In this document: positions 8,009 to 16,449 of the stretch, piece after piece
Layout of the letters: the number at the start of each line of letters is the position of its first letter
Position numbering within the stretch: the stretch's first letter is position 1
Assembly: GCF_000418325.1 (NCBI RefSeq)
Contig: NC_021658.1
Span: 14,116,501 to 14,180,500 of the forward strand
Reading direction: 5' to 3'
Length of the DNA stretch: 64,000 bases
Source: Sorangium cellulosum So0157-2
GTDB lineage: Bacteria; Myxococcota_A; Polyangia; Polyangiales; Polyangiaceae
Translations under genes and position numbers: made by a program
The notes under the pieces: generated by a model
What the model was told of the DNA's origin: nothing
Seen by the model: only the letters and a program-made list of their open reading frames with translations
The model's database searches: none

Positions 8009-9115
8009 ATGAAGGTCCTCGGCAAGGCCATGCGCTCGATCTGGGTCGAGGCTGACGGCTGGTCCGTCGGCGTCATCGATCAGACCCAGCTGCCGCATCA
8101 CTTCGCGACGGCGCGGCTGGCAGCGGCGGACGACGCCGCGCGCGCGATCCGGAGCATGCTGGTGCGCGGGGCGCCCCTCATCGGCGCGACGGCCGCCTAC
8201 GGGATGTGCCTCGCGCTGCGGCAGGACGCGTCGGACGGGGCGCTGGAGCGGGCGTACGCGCTGCTCGTCAGCGCGCGCCCCACGGCCGTGAACCTGCGCT
8301 GGGCGCTCGACGAGGTGCGGCGCGCGGTGGCGCCGCTGCCGCCGCCCGAGCGCGCGGCCGCCGCCTACCAGCGCGCGGCGGCGCTGTGCGAAGAGGACGT
8401 CGCCATCAACCGCGCCATCGGCGAGCGCGGGCTAGCGCTCCTCCAGGAGGCCTGGGCGCGCAGAGGGCGAGAGGGGCGCGTCAACGTGCTCACCCACTGC
8501 AATGCGGGGTGGCTGGCCACCGTGGACTGGGGCACGGCGCTCGCGCCCATCTACATGGCGCACGACGCGGGCATCCCCGTTCACGTCTGGGTGGACGAGA
8601 CGCGACCGCGCAACCAGGGCGCCGGCCTCACCGCGTGGGAGCTGGGCCAGCACGGCGTGCCGCACACCGTCATCGCCGACAACGCGGGGGGCCACCTCAT
8701 GCAGCATGGCCTTGTGGACCTGTGCATCGTGGGCACCGACCGCACGACGGCGCGCGGCGACGTGGCGAACAAGATCGGCACCTACCTCAAGGCGCTCGCG
8801 GCCAAGGACAACGGCGTGCCCTTCTATGTGGCGCTCCCGTCGCCCACCATCGACTGGGCCCTTCAGGACGGCGTGCGCGAGATCCCCATCGAGCAGCGCG
8901 ACGGCGCGGAGCTCTGCGACGTGACCGGGCGGCTGCCGTCCGGCGAGCTCGCGACGGTGCGGATCACCCCGCCGGGGAGCCCGGCGGAAAACCACGCCTT
9001 CGACGTGACGCCCGCGCGGCTGGTCACGGCCCTCATCACCGAGCGCGGGGTGTGCGAGGCCTCGCCGGACGGGCTGCGATCGCTCTTCCCGGAGCGGACG
9101 CAAGCGGGCGCCTGA
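8009..9115 (+). CDS. mtnA: S-methyl-5-thioribose-1-phosphate isomerase
   Basis: 368 aa, eIF2B-like isomerase converting methylthioribose 1-phosphate to methylthioribulose 1-phosphate. Family signatures are present in order: VRGAPLIGATAAYG, LTHCNAGWLATVD with the catalytic Cys, DETRPRNQGAGLTAWEL, a GTDRTT segment supplying the catalytic Asp, and NKIGTYLKA. It starts 79 bp after mtnD and completes the A-B-D trio; mtnK/mtnN or mtnP and mtnC are not in the window, so the pathway must be finished by genes elsewhere. The gene ends 17 bp before the convergent aminotransferase. Confidence 0.94.
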   Translation: MKVLGKAMRSIWVEADGWSVGVIDQTQLPHHFATARLAAADDAARAIRSMLVRGAPLIGATAAYGMCLALRQDASDGALERAYALLVSARPTAVNLRWALDEVRRAVAPLPPPERAAAAYQRAAALCEEDVAINRAIGERGLALLQEAWARRGREGRVNVLTHCNAGWLATVDWGTALAPIYMAHDAGIPVHVWVDETRPRNQGAGLTAWELGQHGVPHTVIADNAGGHLMQHGLVDLCIVGTDRTTARGDVANKIGTYLKALAAKDNGVPFYVALPSPTIDWALQDGVREIPIEQRDGAELCDVTGRLPSGELATVRITPPGSPAENHAFDVTPARLVTALITERGVCEASPDGLRSLFPERTQAGA

Positions 9116-9132
9116 CCGGCGCGGCGGGCCCC

Positions 9133-10284
9133 TCAGACCCGGCGCAGCCTCTCCGCCGCGCGCTCCAGCGTCTCGTCCCGCTTGGCGAAGCAGAACCGCA
9201 GGACCGGCCCGGGCTCCACGCCGGAGAGGAACGGGGAGATCGGGATCGAGGCGACGCCGTGCTCGCGGATGAGGCGCAGCGCGAAGTCGGCGTCTCGCTC
9301 GGCCGTGATCGCCGAATAATCGAGCAGCTGGAAATACGTCCCCTCGCACGGCAGCGGGCGGAACCGCGAGCCGTCGATGAGCCTCAGGAAGAGATCCCGC
9401 TTCGCCTGATAGAAGGCCGCGAGATCGGCGGCGCGCGGGTCGCGTATCACGACCTCGGCATACGCGTGCTGGATGGCGGCGTTCACCGCGAACGTCACGA
9501 ACTGATGCACCCGCTGGATCTCGGCCGAGAGCGGCCGCGGCGCCGCGCAATAGCCCACCTTCCAGCCGGTCGTGTGGTACGTCTTGCCGAAGGAGCTGAT
9601 GACGACGGAGCGATCCGAGAGCTCCGGATACCGCGCGAGGCTCTCGTGCCGGCGCCCGTCGAAGAGGATGTGCTCGTAGACCTCATCGCCGACGACGAGG
9701 ACGTCCCGCCCGTCCACCACCTTCGCGAGCTCGCGCATGTCGTCGGCCGACAGCGCCGTCCCGGTCGGGTTGTGCGGCGAGTTGATGAGCAAGAGCCGCG
9801 TGCGCGGCGTGAGCGCGCGCCGCACCTCGTCCCAGTCGACGCGGTACTCCGGAAAACGGAGCGTGACGAACACGGGGGTTCCGCCGTTCAGCTGCACGGC
9901 GGGCGCGTACGAGTCGTAACAGGGCTGGAACAGGATGACCTCGTCCCCGGGCCGGACGAACGCCGTGATCGTGCTGAAGATGCCCTCGGTCGCGCCCGAG
10001 GTGACCGTGATCTCCGTCGCCGGATCGTAGCGGCGGCCATAGAGCCGCTCGATCTTCATCGCCAGCGCCTCGCGCAGGGCCAGCACGCCCTGCATGGGGG
10101 CATACTGGTTGTGGCCGGCGCGCATGTGGCGCGCCACCGCCTCGACGAGCTCCGGCGCGCAGTCGAAATCCGGGAAGCCCTGCGACAGGTTGATGGCGCC
10201 GTGCTCGTTCGCGAGGCGCGTCATCTCCGTGAAGATGCTGACGCCGGTCGACGGCAGCTTCGAGGGGAGCAGGGGCGTGGTCAT
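9133..10284 (-). CDS. PLP aminotransferase (methionine/kynurenine aminotransferase type)
   Basis: 383 aa, fold-type I aminotransferase of the MtnE/YbdL/kynurenine-aminotransferase group. PLP-binding residues are visible: NSPHNPTGT near 168-176, Asp200 in VVGDEVYEH and the Schiff-base Lys234 in SSFGKTYHTTGWKVGY. A conserved Arg near the C-terminus (VLRFCFAK) should bind the carboxylate. Two roles fit. It may transaminate ketomethylthiobutyrate to methionine, the last salvage step, matching the convergent mtn genes. Or, as third gene of the nicotianamine synthase operon, it may deaminate nicotianamine as plant NAAT does. Sequence alone does not decide. GGAG precedes the ATG; it starts 53 bp after the synthase. 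Confidence 0.88.
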   Translation of the reverse strand: MTTPLLPSKLPSTGVSIFTEMTRLANEHGAINLSQGFPDFDCAPELVEAVARHMRAGHNQYAPMQGVLALREALAMKIERLYGRRYDPATEITVTSGATEGIFSTITAFVRPGDEVILFQPCYDSYAPAVQLNGGTPVFVTLRFPEYRVDWDEVRRALTPRTRLLLINSPHNPTGTALSADDMRELAKVVDGRDVLVVGDEVYEHILFDGRRHESLARYPELSDRSVVISSFGKTYHTTGWKVGYCAAPRPLSAEIQRVHQFVTFAVNAAIQHAYAEVVIRDPRAADLAAFYQAKRDLFLRLIDGSRFRPLPCEGTYFQLLDYSAITAERDADFALRLIREHGVASIPISPFLSGVEPGPVLRFCFAKRDETLERAAERLRRV

Positions 10285-10337
10285 GGCGGTCTCCTCGGCC
10301 GGGCTTCGACAGGCCGGGACCTTAGCATGCGGCCGCC

Positions 10338-11174
10338 TCAGCCGGCGCGCCGGTCTTGCCCAGGCCGCTCGGCGATGATCACCGAGTTGATCACCTCGTC
10401 GTGCGGGTGGATCTCGAGGAGCGGCTCGAACGGCGCCATCCCGTGGATGTCGACCTCGGGGTAAAGGAGCGTGCGCAGGCGCTGCGAGCTGCGGACGAGG
10501 AGCAGCGCGCCCGGGCGCATGGCCCCGTGCAGGTGGCGGAGCAGGCGGCTCTTCTCGCGCCGGTTCATGCCGACGAGCGCGGCCAGGAACACGCAGTCGA
10601 ACTCCGAGAGATCGGCGCAGGACAGGGCGTCGGCGCAGACGAACCCGAGCCTCTCCGACAGCCCGAGCCGCCGCGCGAGCGCGCGGGCGGCGGCGCACGC
10701 CTCCTCGTCGACGTCGATGTTGCTGACCGCGAGGCCATAGCGCTCCACGAGCAGGATCGAGGTGAAGGGGAGCGGCCCGGAGCCGATGAACAGCACGCGC
10801 CGGGGCAGCTCGTCGCGTACGCCCCGCAGGCTGGAGAGCTCGAGCCGGGTGAGCTTCTCGTAATTGAGGGCGTAGGGGAAGCTCCGGAGCTCGGCCGCCG
10901 GGTCGTCCGCGGCGGCGATGCGGCGCGCCCAGTGGCGCTCCAGCTCGAACTCGCCGCGCGAGCAGACGCGCCACAGGCCCTCGCGGATCGCGCTCACGAC
11001 CGGGTCGCCGAGCACCTCGTCGGCCTCGCCGCGCGACCGGGACATGGAGATGCTCACGAGCTCGCTGAACAGGTGGTTCACCCGCTGGCTCGGCTCGAGG
11101 GAGCCCATGGTCGCGAGCTCCTGGTAGATGCGGTGGATGCGTGTTGAAAGCGAAGAATCGGTGACCGGGTTCAT
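10338..11174 (-). CDS. Nicotianamine synthase family protein
   Basis: 278 aa, matching the nicotianamine synthase family in length and motifs. The family condenses aminobutyrate units from S-adenosylmethionine into nicotianamine-like chelators and releases methylthioadenosine. Evidence: FPYALNYEKL at 99-108 (substrate/catalytic region); a Rossmann-type SAM site with GSGPLPFTSI at 131-140 and NIDVDEEA at 152-159; and a C-terminal DEVINSVII strand. The helical N-terminus (about 1-95) is also typical. The ATG at 11174 follows GGAGGGCCTC; it starts 13 bp after the dioxygenase gene, so they are co-transcribed. I cannot tell how many aminobutyrate units are transferred or which acceptor is used. 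Confidence 0.88.
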   Translation of the reverse strand: MNPVTDSSLSTRIHRIYQELATMGSLEPSQRVNHLFSELVSISMSRSRGEADEVLGDPVVSAIREGLWRVCSRGEFELERHWARRIAAADDPAAELRSFPYALNYEKLTRLELSSLRGVRDELPRRVLFIGSGPLPFTSILLVERYGLAVSNIDVDEEACAAARALARRLGLSERLGFVCADALSCADLSEFDCVFLAALVGMNRREKSRLLRHLHGAMRPGALLLVRSSQRLRTLLYPEVDIHGMAPFEPLLEIHPHDEVINSVIIAERPGQDRRAG

Positions 11175-11187
11175 GAGGCCCTCCAGA

Positions 11188-12093
11188 TCAGCGGAGCCGT
11201 TCGTCAGGGTCGGTGTGCCAGGGCAACGGCGCGGCGCTCCCCTCGTAAGCAGGCGGCAAGAGCGCGCGGAGCCGCGCCGCGGCGTCGCCGGGCCAGCCCG
11301 CGGGCACGTACGGCAGCCGCTCATCGAGGCCCGCCCGGAGCGTGAAGCGGGCGCGGACGCGCTCGGGCAAATCTCGGCAGGCCGGGATGTACCAGAGGCT
11401 CAGCGCGGTTCGCTCCGCGTCGCTGTCGTTCGCGTGCGTGGCGTGCAGGAGGCGAACGTCGACGATGACCAGATCGCCCGCCTCGACCGGGATCGAGACC
11501 TCGTCGGGGTAGCTGTGGAAGGCAGGTGAGCTCGGATCCCGCATGCGCTCCAGGTCCGGGATGCTGGCGCCGCGCAGCGGCTCATGGAGCGGGTGACGCC
11601 TCCTGTGGCTACCCGGGATGACGCGGAGACAGCCGTTGTGGGGTGTCGTGTCGACGAGGTAATAGATGAGGATCAGCTCGTGCGGCTCCGGCTCGTACGC
11701 GGCCGGGTGACTCCAAATCGTGCAGTCCTGGTGCCAGAACGTGCGCGGCGTCCTCGGGAGCTTGTTGAAGACGATGCCGTGCTCGTAGCGCGGCTCGTCG
11801 AAGCCGAGGCGACGGAGCTCGGCGAGGGCCCGCGGGTGTCCGATGAGATCGACGAACCCCGGCTCTCGCAGGATGTCGAGCAGGCTGCCGATCGCGGCGT
11901 ACTTCTCCTGGTAGTCCCTCGCCCGCTGCGGCGCGAGGATCCCGCGCGCGAGCGCCTGGTACCGGCGCACCTCGTCGGGATCGAGGACGCTGTGAACCAC
12001 GGTGTACCCCTCGGCGAGGAGGCGCCCTCGGTCCGTCCTCCATGGCAGCGCCACCGGAGGAGGGGTCGCGATCGGCTCATCCATCACATTCAT
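11188..12093 (-). CDS. Phytanoyl-CoA dioxygenase-family oxygenase
   Basis: 301 aa, Fe(II)/2-oxoglutarate oxygenase of the PhyH family (jelly-roll fold, cytoplasmic). Metal ligands are His121 and Asp123 (FWHQDCTIW) and the His in VDVRLLHATHAN (about 217); Arg228 (ERTALS) would hold 2-oxoglutarate. GCLRVIPGSH at about 154-163 is the usual family strand. It is first gene of the three-gene operon with nicotianamine synthase and the aminotransferase. Plant mugineic-acid synthesis also uses 2-oxoglutarate dioxygenases to hydroxylate the chelator, so hydroxylation of the nicotianamine-type product is the natural guess. GGAGGCCTT precedes the ATG. Confidence 0.87.
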   Translation of the reverse strand: MNVMDEPIATPPPVALPWRTDRGRLLAEGYTVVHSVLDPDEVRRYQALARGILAPQRARDYQEKYAAIGSLLDILREPGFVDLIGHPRALAELRRLGFDEPRYEHGIVFNKLPRTPRTFWHQDCTIWSHPAAYEPEPHELILIYYLVDTTPHNGCLRVIPGSHRRRHPLHEPLRGASIPDLERMRDPSSPAFHSYPDEVSIPVEAGDLVIVDVRLLHATHANDSDAERTALSLWYIPACRDLPERVRARFTLRAGLDERLPYVPAGWPGDAAARLRALLPPAYEGSAAPLPWHTDPDERLR

Positions 12094-12415
12094 AAGGCCT
12101 CCCTTCTCAAGCTACGTGCGCGTCAACCACAGCGCCGCTGTCGGCCGGCGGCAGCGCGCGCGACGCCGCGACAGACGCGCGACGGGGGTCGAACGCGAGC
12201 TCCTCGGGCGTGCCGTGCGACCTCGAGATCGGGCGCGCCGCGCGCGGGGGCCCCGCCGCGCGGCTCCAGACGTCGCTGCGCCAGGGGCATGACGGGACCG
12301 CCGGGGGCTTGCTGCCGCCGGCCGGTCCCTTATGCGACAACAGACAACAAATGTCAATTGCAAAACAGTTGCGATTGAATGCGCGCGTGTCGGGGCCGGC
12401 CCGGCGCGACCCGGA
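12094..12415 (-). other. 322-bp gap: promoter plus a leader of about 230 nt
   Basis: Separates the amidotransferase gene from the dioxygenase gene, both leftward. The promoter sits at the upstream end (12329-12357), leaving a GC-rich leader of about 230 nt before the ATG at 12093. The leader contains short open frames but none with a convincing start signal. It could hold a regulatory RNA structure; I recognise no known riboswitch in it. Confidence 0.4.
12329..12365 (-). promoter_or_regulatory. Promoter and operator candidate of the nicotianamine synthase operon
   Basis: Read leftward: -35 TTGACA (complement of 12352-12357), 17-bp spacer, -10 CATAAG (complement of 12329-12334). The shared core AATTGCAAAA (12356-12365 on the + strand) overlaps the -35, as in the 22.3-kb promoter. 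This is the strongest sigma-70-like promoter I see in the window, and its AT-rich operator stands out from the GC-rich surroundings. Confidence 0.65.
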
Positions 12416-14221
12416 TCAGGCGGCCCGCGACGGCGCGAGGTGCGGCGCCTGGCGCCGGAGGATGCCCTCGGCCGTGTACAGGCGGGAGAACAGGTTGCGC
12501 GTGGCGGGGTCCGGGTCCTCCCAGAGCCGCCTCAAGGTCCGCTGATCGACGAGGCCGGCGCCGCTCAGCACGCAGCCCGGCTCGAAGAGGATGGCTGCCC
12601 TCTCCACGAACGGCCTGGAGAACCACATCTCCGCGGGGATGGGGAAGCCTTGCTTCTTTCGCGAGGCGATGACCGGGGGAACGAGATCCGCGAGGGCCTG
12701 CTTGTAGATTCCCTTCTCGTGGCCGTCGAGCTGCTTCAGCTTGCTCTGGAAGGCGAAGGCGCTGCGGACGAGCCCGGTGCTCGCGAGGGGCGAGCGGGCC
12801 TCGACGCTGTGGCGCATGCTGATGAGATCCATCTGCCGGAACTCGTAGACGACGAGCCGGCCGTGGAAGTGAAGGAGCTGCACGGCCTGCAGGCTGTCGA
12901 GCGGCCAGTCGCGGTAGAGCGAGAGGATCGCGCGAACTTTGGCGGTCGTCAGCCGCGCGGCGTCGTGGTGGGGCATGAGCTGCCCGAGGTCGGCCGTCCC
13001 GCACCAGCGAAAGGCCGCGTCGTAGCGCTCGGCGAGATCGGAGAGGGGCACGTCCGCCACCGCCCGGCCGTAGGAGTAACCGTCGAAGATCTCGTCAGGC
13101 CCGCTCCCGGAGAAGATGACGCGCGCCTCTCGCCCGGCCTCCTCGAAGAGCCGGATGAGGCACGGCGCCTCCTGGGAGCCCAGCGGCTCGCCGGCGATGG
13201 CGATCCACCGGTCGAGGTAAGCGCAGTAGTCGGTGTCCGACAGCGTGATCTCGGTGTGCTTCGAGGAGAGCTCCCGGGCCAGCGCTCTCGAGTAGGCGAA
13301 CTCGTCGAAGACGCTGGCGCTCCGCGGGAGGAGCTGACCCGTCGGCCGGAAGCCGATCGAGAAGGTCTTCATCTCGAGGCCCGCCCGGCGCGCCGCCGCG
13401 AGCACGGCCGTGGAGTCGATCCCGCCGCTCAGCAGGAGCCCGTAGGGGACCTCCAGATCGAACGTCCTGCGGCAGCCGTCGACCACGGCCTCCTTGATCT
13501 CCTGCTGGATCGCGGGGACGTCCGTCCTCGAGAGGTCGCCGCGCGGGATCCTGTAGAAGCGCCCCGTCTCCTGCCGCTCCGGCGTCCTGGCCAGCCAGGT
13601 GCCGGACTCGAGCTTGCGGATCTGCCGGATGTGCGTCCCGCTGCCGAGGATGAAGCGGTGGGCGATGAACTCCGCGAGGCCGTCGAGATCCCAGTCCTTC
13701 CTCCGATACGGATCCTTGATGAGCGGATCGATCTCCGAGGCGAAGACGAGGGCGTCGTCGTCTTCCCACAGATAGACGGTCTTCTGCCCGGTGGGATCGC
13801 AGGCGATGAGGCCCGTCTGCGTCGCGCGGTCGAAGAGGGCGAAGGCGAACATGCCCTCGAGCCGCTCCAGGCAGGCGAGCCCCCAGGCCTCGTACGCCGC
13901 GAGGATGACCTCGGTGTCCGAGGCGGTCCTGAACGGGAAGCCCGACAGCCGCTGTCGCAGGTCGCGGTGGTTGTAGATCTCGCCGTTATAGACGATGGCG
14001 AGGCGCCCATCGATCGAGGTGAGCGGCATGTCCGCGCCCGGGTTTCCGGCGTCGGTGATGCGCAGCCGGTTGCTGCCGAGGAGCGCCCAGCTCGCGCACT
14101 GCAGGGCGCCCCGCGCGTCCGGCCCGCGGTGGTGCATCGCCTCGAGGAGCGAGGCCATCTCGTCGTGCTGCGCGGCCGCGATGGGCCGCTTCTTGTTGAA
14201 GATGCCGGCGATGGAACACAT
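12416..14221 (-). CDS. Asparagine synthetase-like glutamine amidotransferase
   Basis: 601 aa with both asparagine-synthetase-B domains. The N-terminal class II glutaminase begins MCSIAGIF, leaving Cys2 as nucleophile, with HHRGPDARG and YNGEIYNH. The C-terminal ATP-pyrophosphatase has the PP-loop SGGIDS at 265-270 and SGSGPDEIFDGY near 395, slightly altered from the usual SGEGSDE. The family forms amides via an acyl-AMP; members in metabolite clusters amidate or cyclise small acids. Here it is last gene of the transport operon beside a MATE exporter and a methyltransferase, so tailoring of the metallophore carboxylates is more likely than housekeeping asparagine supply. AAGGAGA precedes the ATG. 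Confidence 0.88.
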   Translation of the reverse strand: MCSIAGIFNKKRPIAAAQHDEMASLLEAMHHRGPDARGALQCASWALLGSNRLRITDAGNPGADMPLTSIDGRLAIVYNGEIYNHRDLRQRLSGFPFRTASDTEVILAAYEAWGLACLERLEGMFAFALFDRATQTGLIACDPTGQKTVYLWEDDDALVFASEIDPLIKDPYRRKDWDLDGLAEFIAHRFILGSGTHIRQIRKLESGTWLARTPERQETGRFYRIPRGDLSRTDVPAIQQEIKEAVVDGCRRTFDLEVPYGLLLSGGIDSTAVLAAARRAGLEMKTFSIGFRPTGQLLPRSASVFDEFAYSRALARELSSKHTEITLSDTDYCAYLDRWIAIAGEPLGSQEAPCLIRLFEEAGREARVIFSGSGPDEIFDGYSYGRAVADVPLSDLAERYDAAFRWCGTADLGQLMPHHDAARLTTAKVRAILSLYRDWPLDSLQAVQLLHFHGRLVVYEFRQMDLISMRHSVEARSPLASTGLVRSAFAFQSKLKQLDGHEKGIYKQALADLVPPVIASRKKQGFPIPAEMWFSRPFVERAAILFEPGCVLSGAGLVDQRTLRRLWEDPDPATRNLFSRLYTAEGILRRQAPHLAPSRAA

Positions 14222-14269
14222 CGAGAACTCTCCTTCGGAGGAGGGACGGCGGCCCGCGGGGGGCGAGCG

Positions 14270-15634
14270 TCAGGCGGCGACGGGCTCTCGAGAGCGCGCC
14301 GGGAACGCCTGCGGCACGAGCCTCGGGAGCGCCAGCTGGAGATAGAGAGAGCGGGTCAGGCTGAACAGGAGGAAGGCCATCCAGAGCCCGTGGTTGCCCC
14401 AGCGGGTCGAGAAGGCGAGCCACGCGGCGAAGAAGACCACGGTGGCGGCGAGCAGCGAGTTGCGGACGGGGCCAGCGCGGGTCGCGCCCGTGAAGACGCA
14501 CTCGAGGATCATGCTCCAGAAGATCGCGAGCGGGAACAGGACCATCCAGACGTAGTAGCGGCCCGTCGTCTGCAGGATGGACTCCACCGGGGTGAACAGC
14601 CCGAGGAGGACCGGCTGCGCGGCGATGCACCCGAGGCTGATGGCCAGCGCGGACATCGCGGCCGTCCAGAACGAGAGCCGCAGCGTGTCGTGGAAGCGTC
14701 GCCGGGATTGAGCCCCGATCGCCTGGCCGGCGAGCATCCCCGCGGTGTTGCCGAGCCCGCCCAGCGCGCTGGAGATCACGATCTGCATGTGCATGAGGAT
14801 CGCGTTGACGGCGAGGACCTCGGGGCCGAGGAGCGCGCTCTGGCGGGTGATCCAGCCGAAGACGCCGAGCAGGCAGGTGGTGCGCACGAGCACGTCGCCG
14901 TTCACCCGCCACATCCGGGTGATGGCGTGGCGATCGGCGAAGTCCTGCCACCGGAGAGCGACGCCGCGCAGGTGGCCTCTCTGCCAGATCACGAGGAAGC
15001 CGACGAGGACCTTGCTCACCTCGGCCAGCACGGTGGCCCAGGCGACGCCGCTCACCCCGAGGCCGAGCACCTTGACGAAGGTGACGGTCAGGATGAGGTT
15101 GAGGAGGTCCATCCCGACAGCGAGGAGCATGGCCCACCGCACCTCGGCCATGCCGATGAGCCAGCCGGCGACCACGTAGCCCATCAGCACCGCAGGCGCC
15201 CCCCAGATGCGCGCCTCGTAGTAGGTCGCCGCGTGGGACTCGACCGCTCCGTGGGCCCCCATCAGATCGAGCCCGGCGGACTCCAGCGGGGACTTCAGCA
15301 GCAGAAAGACGCAGCCGACCAGCCCGGCGAAGACCAGCGGGCGAAGCAGCTGCAAGGCCGCGTCGCGGCGGTCCTCGGCGCCGCGCGCCTGGGCGGCGAA
15401 GCCGCTCGTGCTGGTCCGGAAGAAGCCGAGGAGCCAGTAGAGCGTGTTGAAGATCTGGCTGCCCACGGCGACTCCCCCCATCGTCGCCGCGTCGCCGAAA
15501 TGCCCCATCACGGCGGTGTCGGTGGCGTTCATGATCGGCCCCGACAGCCCCGAGAGGGTCAGCGGAAGCGCGAGCCTCCAGTACGACGCGAAGCTCAAGG
15601 GCGGCTGGCCGGGCTCGGTTCGGTGCTGGGCCAT
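14270..15634 (-). CDS. MATE family efflux transporter
   Basis: 454 aa, the usual MATE length, with twelve hydrophobic segments in two halves and the N-terminal helix motif PIMNATDTAVMGHFG. MATE proteins export small organic compounds in exchange for Na+ or H+. It lies 14 bp after the methyltransferase gene and 48 bp before the amidotransferase, in the operon with the TonB receptor; export of the newly made chelator to the periplasm is the obvious role. Start at 15634 chosen because homology begins at the following Gln-rich N-terminus; the frame is open further upstream into the methyltransferase gene without homology. Confidence 0.9.
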   Translation of the reverse strand: MAQHRTEPGQPPLSFASYWRLALPLTLSGLSGPIMNATDTAVMGHFGDAATMGGVAVGSQIFNTLYWLLGFFRTSTSGFAAQARGAEDRRDAALQLLRPLVFAGLVGCVFLLLKSPLESAGLDLMGAHGAVESHAATYYEARIWGAPAVLMGYVVAGWLIGMAEVRWAMLLAVGMDLLNLILTVTFVKVLGLGVSGVAWATVLAEVSKVLVGFLVIWQRGHLRGVALRWQDFADRHAITRMWRVNGDVLVRTTCLLGVFGWITRQSALLGPEVLAVNAILMHMQIVISSALGGLGNTAGMLAGQAIGAQSRRRFHDTLRLSFWTAAMSALAISLGCIAAQPVLLGLFTPVESILQTTGRYYVWMVLFPLAIFWSMILECVFTGATRAGPVRNSLLAATVVFFAAWLAFSTRWGNHGLWMAFLLFSLTRSLYLQLALPRLVPQAFPARSREPVAA

Positions 15635-15648
15635 CGGTCGAATCCTCG

Positions 15649-16446
15649 TCAGCGCTCGTCCAGCGTGAAGGAGAGGAGGTGTGTCAGGATCCTGTCGTAG
15701 GGAGCCGACCAGGTCTTCCGTCTCAGGATCTCGAGCCTGAAGCCCCGCCGCAGGGCGTGCGCCGCGATGCCCCGGAGGTCGCTCGCGTTGGACAGAACGG
15801 TGACGACCCTGCCGCCCGGCGCGAGCAGCTCCCTCGAGGCGATCTCGTCGAAGAAGCGGACCATGATGGCCGAGCCCGAGAAGTTCACGCGGGTGAGATC
15901 GGGGTCGTCCGAGCGGAGCGGGTTGGCGGGCGGGTTGAAGACGATCACGTCGGCGCGCTCGCCGCGCGGCAGCGCGGAGAAGAGATCCGAGACGAGGAAG
16001 CGATGCCGTTCGGGGTCGCGCGGCCCCGTGTGCCGCTCGAAGCTCGCGAGGCTCGAAGCGACGCTCGCCTCGTGGATGTCCATGGCATGGATCTCCCGGG
16101 CGCCGCGGTGTCGCGCGAGGACGGCTTCGACGCCCGCCCCGCACCCCATCACGATGACCGAGGCGCCTCGCGTCTCGACGAGCCCGTCGTGGAGGGCGTC
16201 GAAGATCACCTCGCTCGTCCCGCCCGGCACGAGGACGCCGGGCGGGACCGCGAACTCGAGCCCGCGGTAGGCGTAGTCGCCCCCCGCGACCTTGGTGCCC
16301 CGGTTGACCCGCTCGATCTCCTCGGCGGAGAGCGTGGGCGGCAGCGAGAGATAGAGGGCCCTCTGCGGCTCGCCGAGCGCGGCGAGCTCGCCAGGGGTGA
16401 AGAGCAGACCGTCGATGTCCTCGATGCGCGGCGTTCGATCATCCAT
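15649..16446 (-). CDS. Class I SAM-dependent methyltransferase (HemK/MTS-like)
   Basis: 265 aa cytoplasmic enzyme. The SAM-binding loop is VMGCGAGVEAVL (about 99-110), the acidic strand end HAMDIHEA follows, and the active-site motif NPPANP is at 171-176. NPPx motifs belong to N-methyltransferases acting on planar amides or bases such as HemK; a small-molecule nitrogen substrate is possible. It is sandwiched between a permease gene (3 bp) and the MATE gene (14 bp), so it is part of the metallophore operon. A role in N-methylating or otherwise tailoring the metabolite is inference from position. Confidence 0.82.
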   Translation of the reverse strand: MDDRTPRIEDIDGLLFTPGELAALGEPQRALYLSLPPTLSAEEIERVNRGTKVAGGDYAYRGLEFAVPPGVLVPGGTSEVIFDALHDGLVETRGASVIVMGCGAGVEAVLARHRGAREIHAMDIHEASVASSLASFERHTGPRDPERHRFLVSDLFSALPRGERADVIVFNPPANPLRSDDPDLTRVNFSGSAIMVRFFDEIASRELLAPGGRVVTVLSNASDLRGIAAHALRRGFRLEILRRKTWSAPYDRILTHLLSFTLDER

Positions 16447-16449
16447 GGC

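Noticed and set aside
12332..15700. 1,122-codon open frame on the + strand opposite the amidotransferase and MATE genes
   Set aside because: It is antisense to two well-supported genes, has the Arg/Glu/Pro-rich composition typical of GC-rich shadow frames, and shows no family motif.
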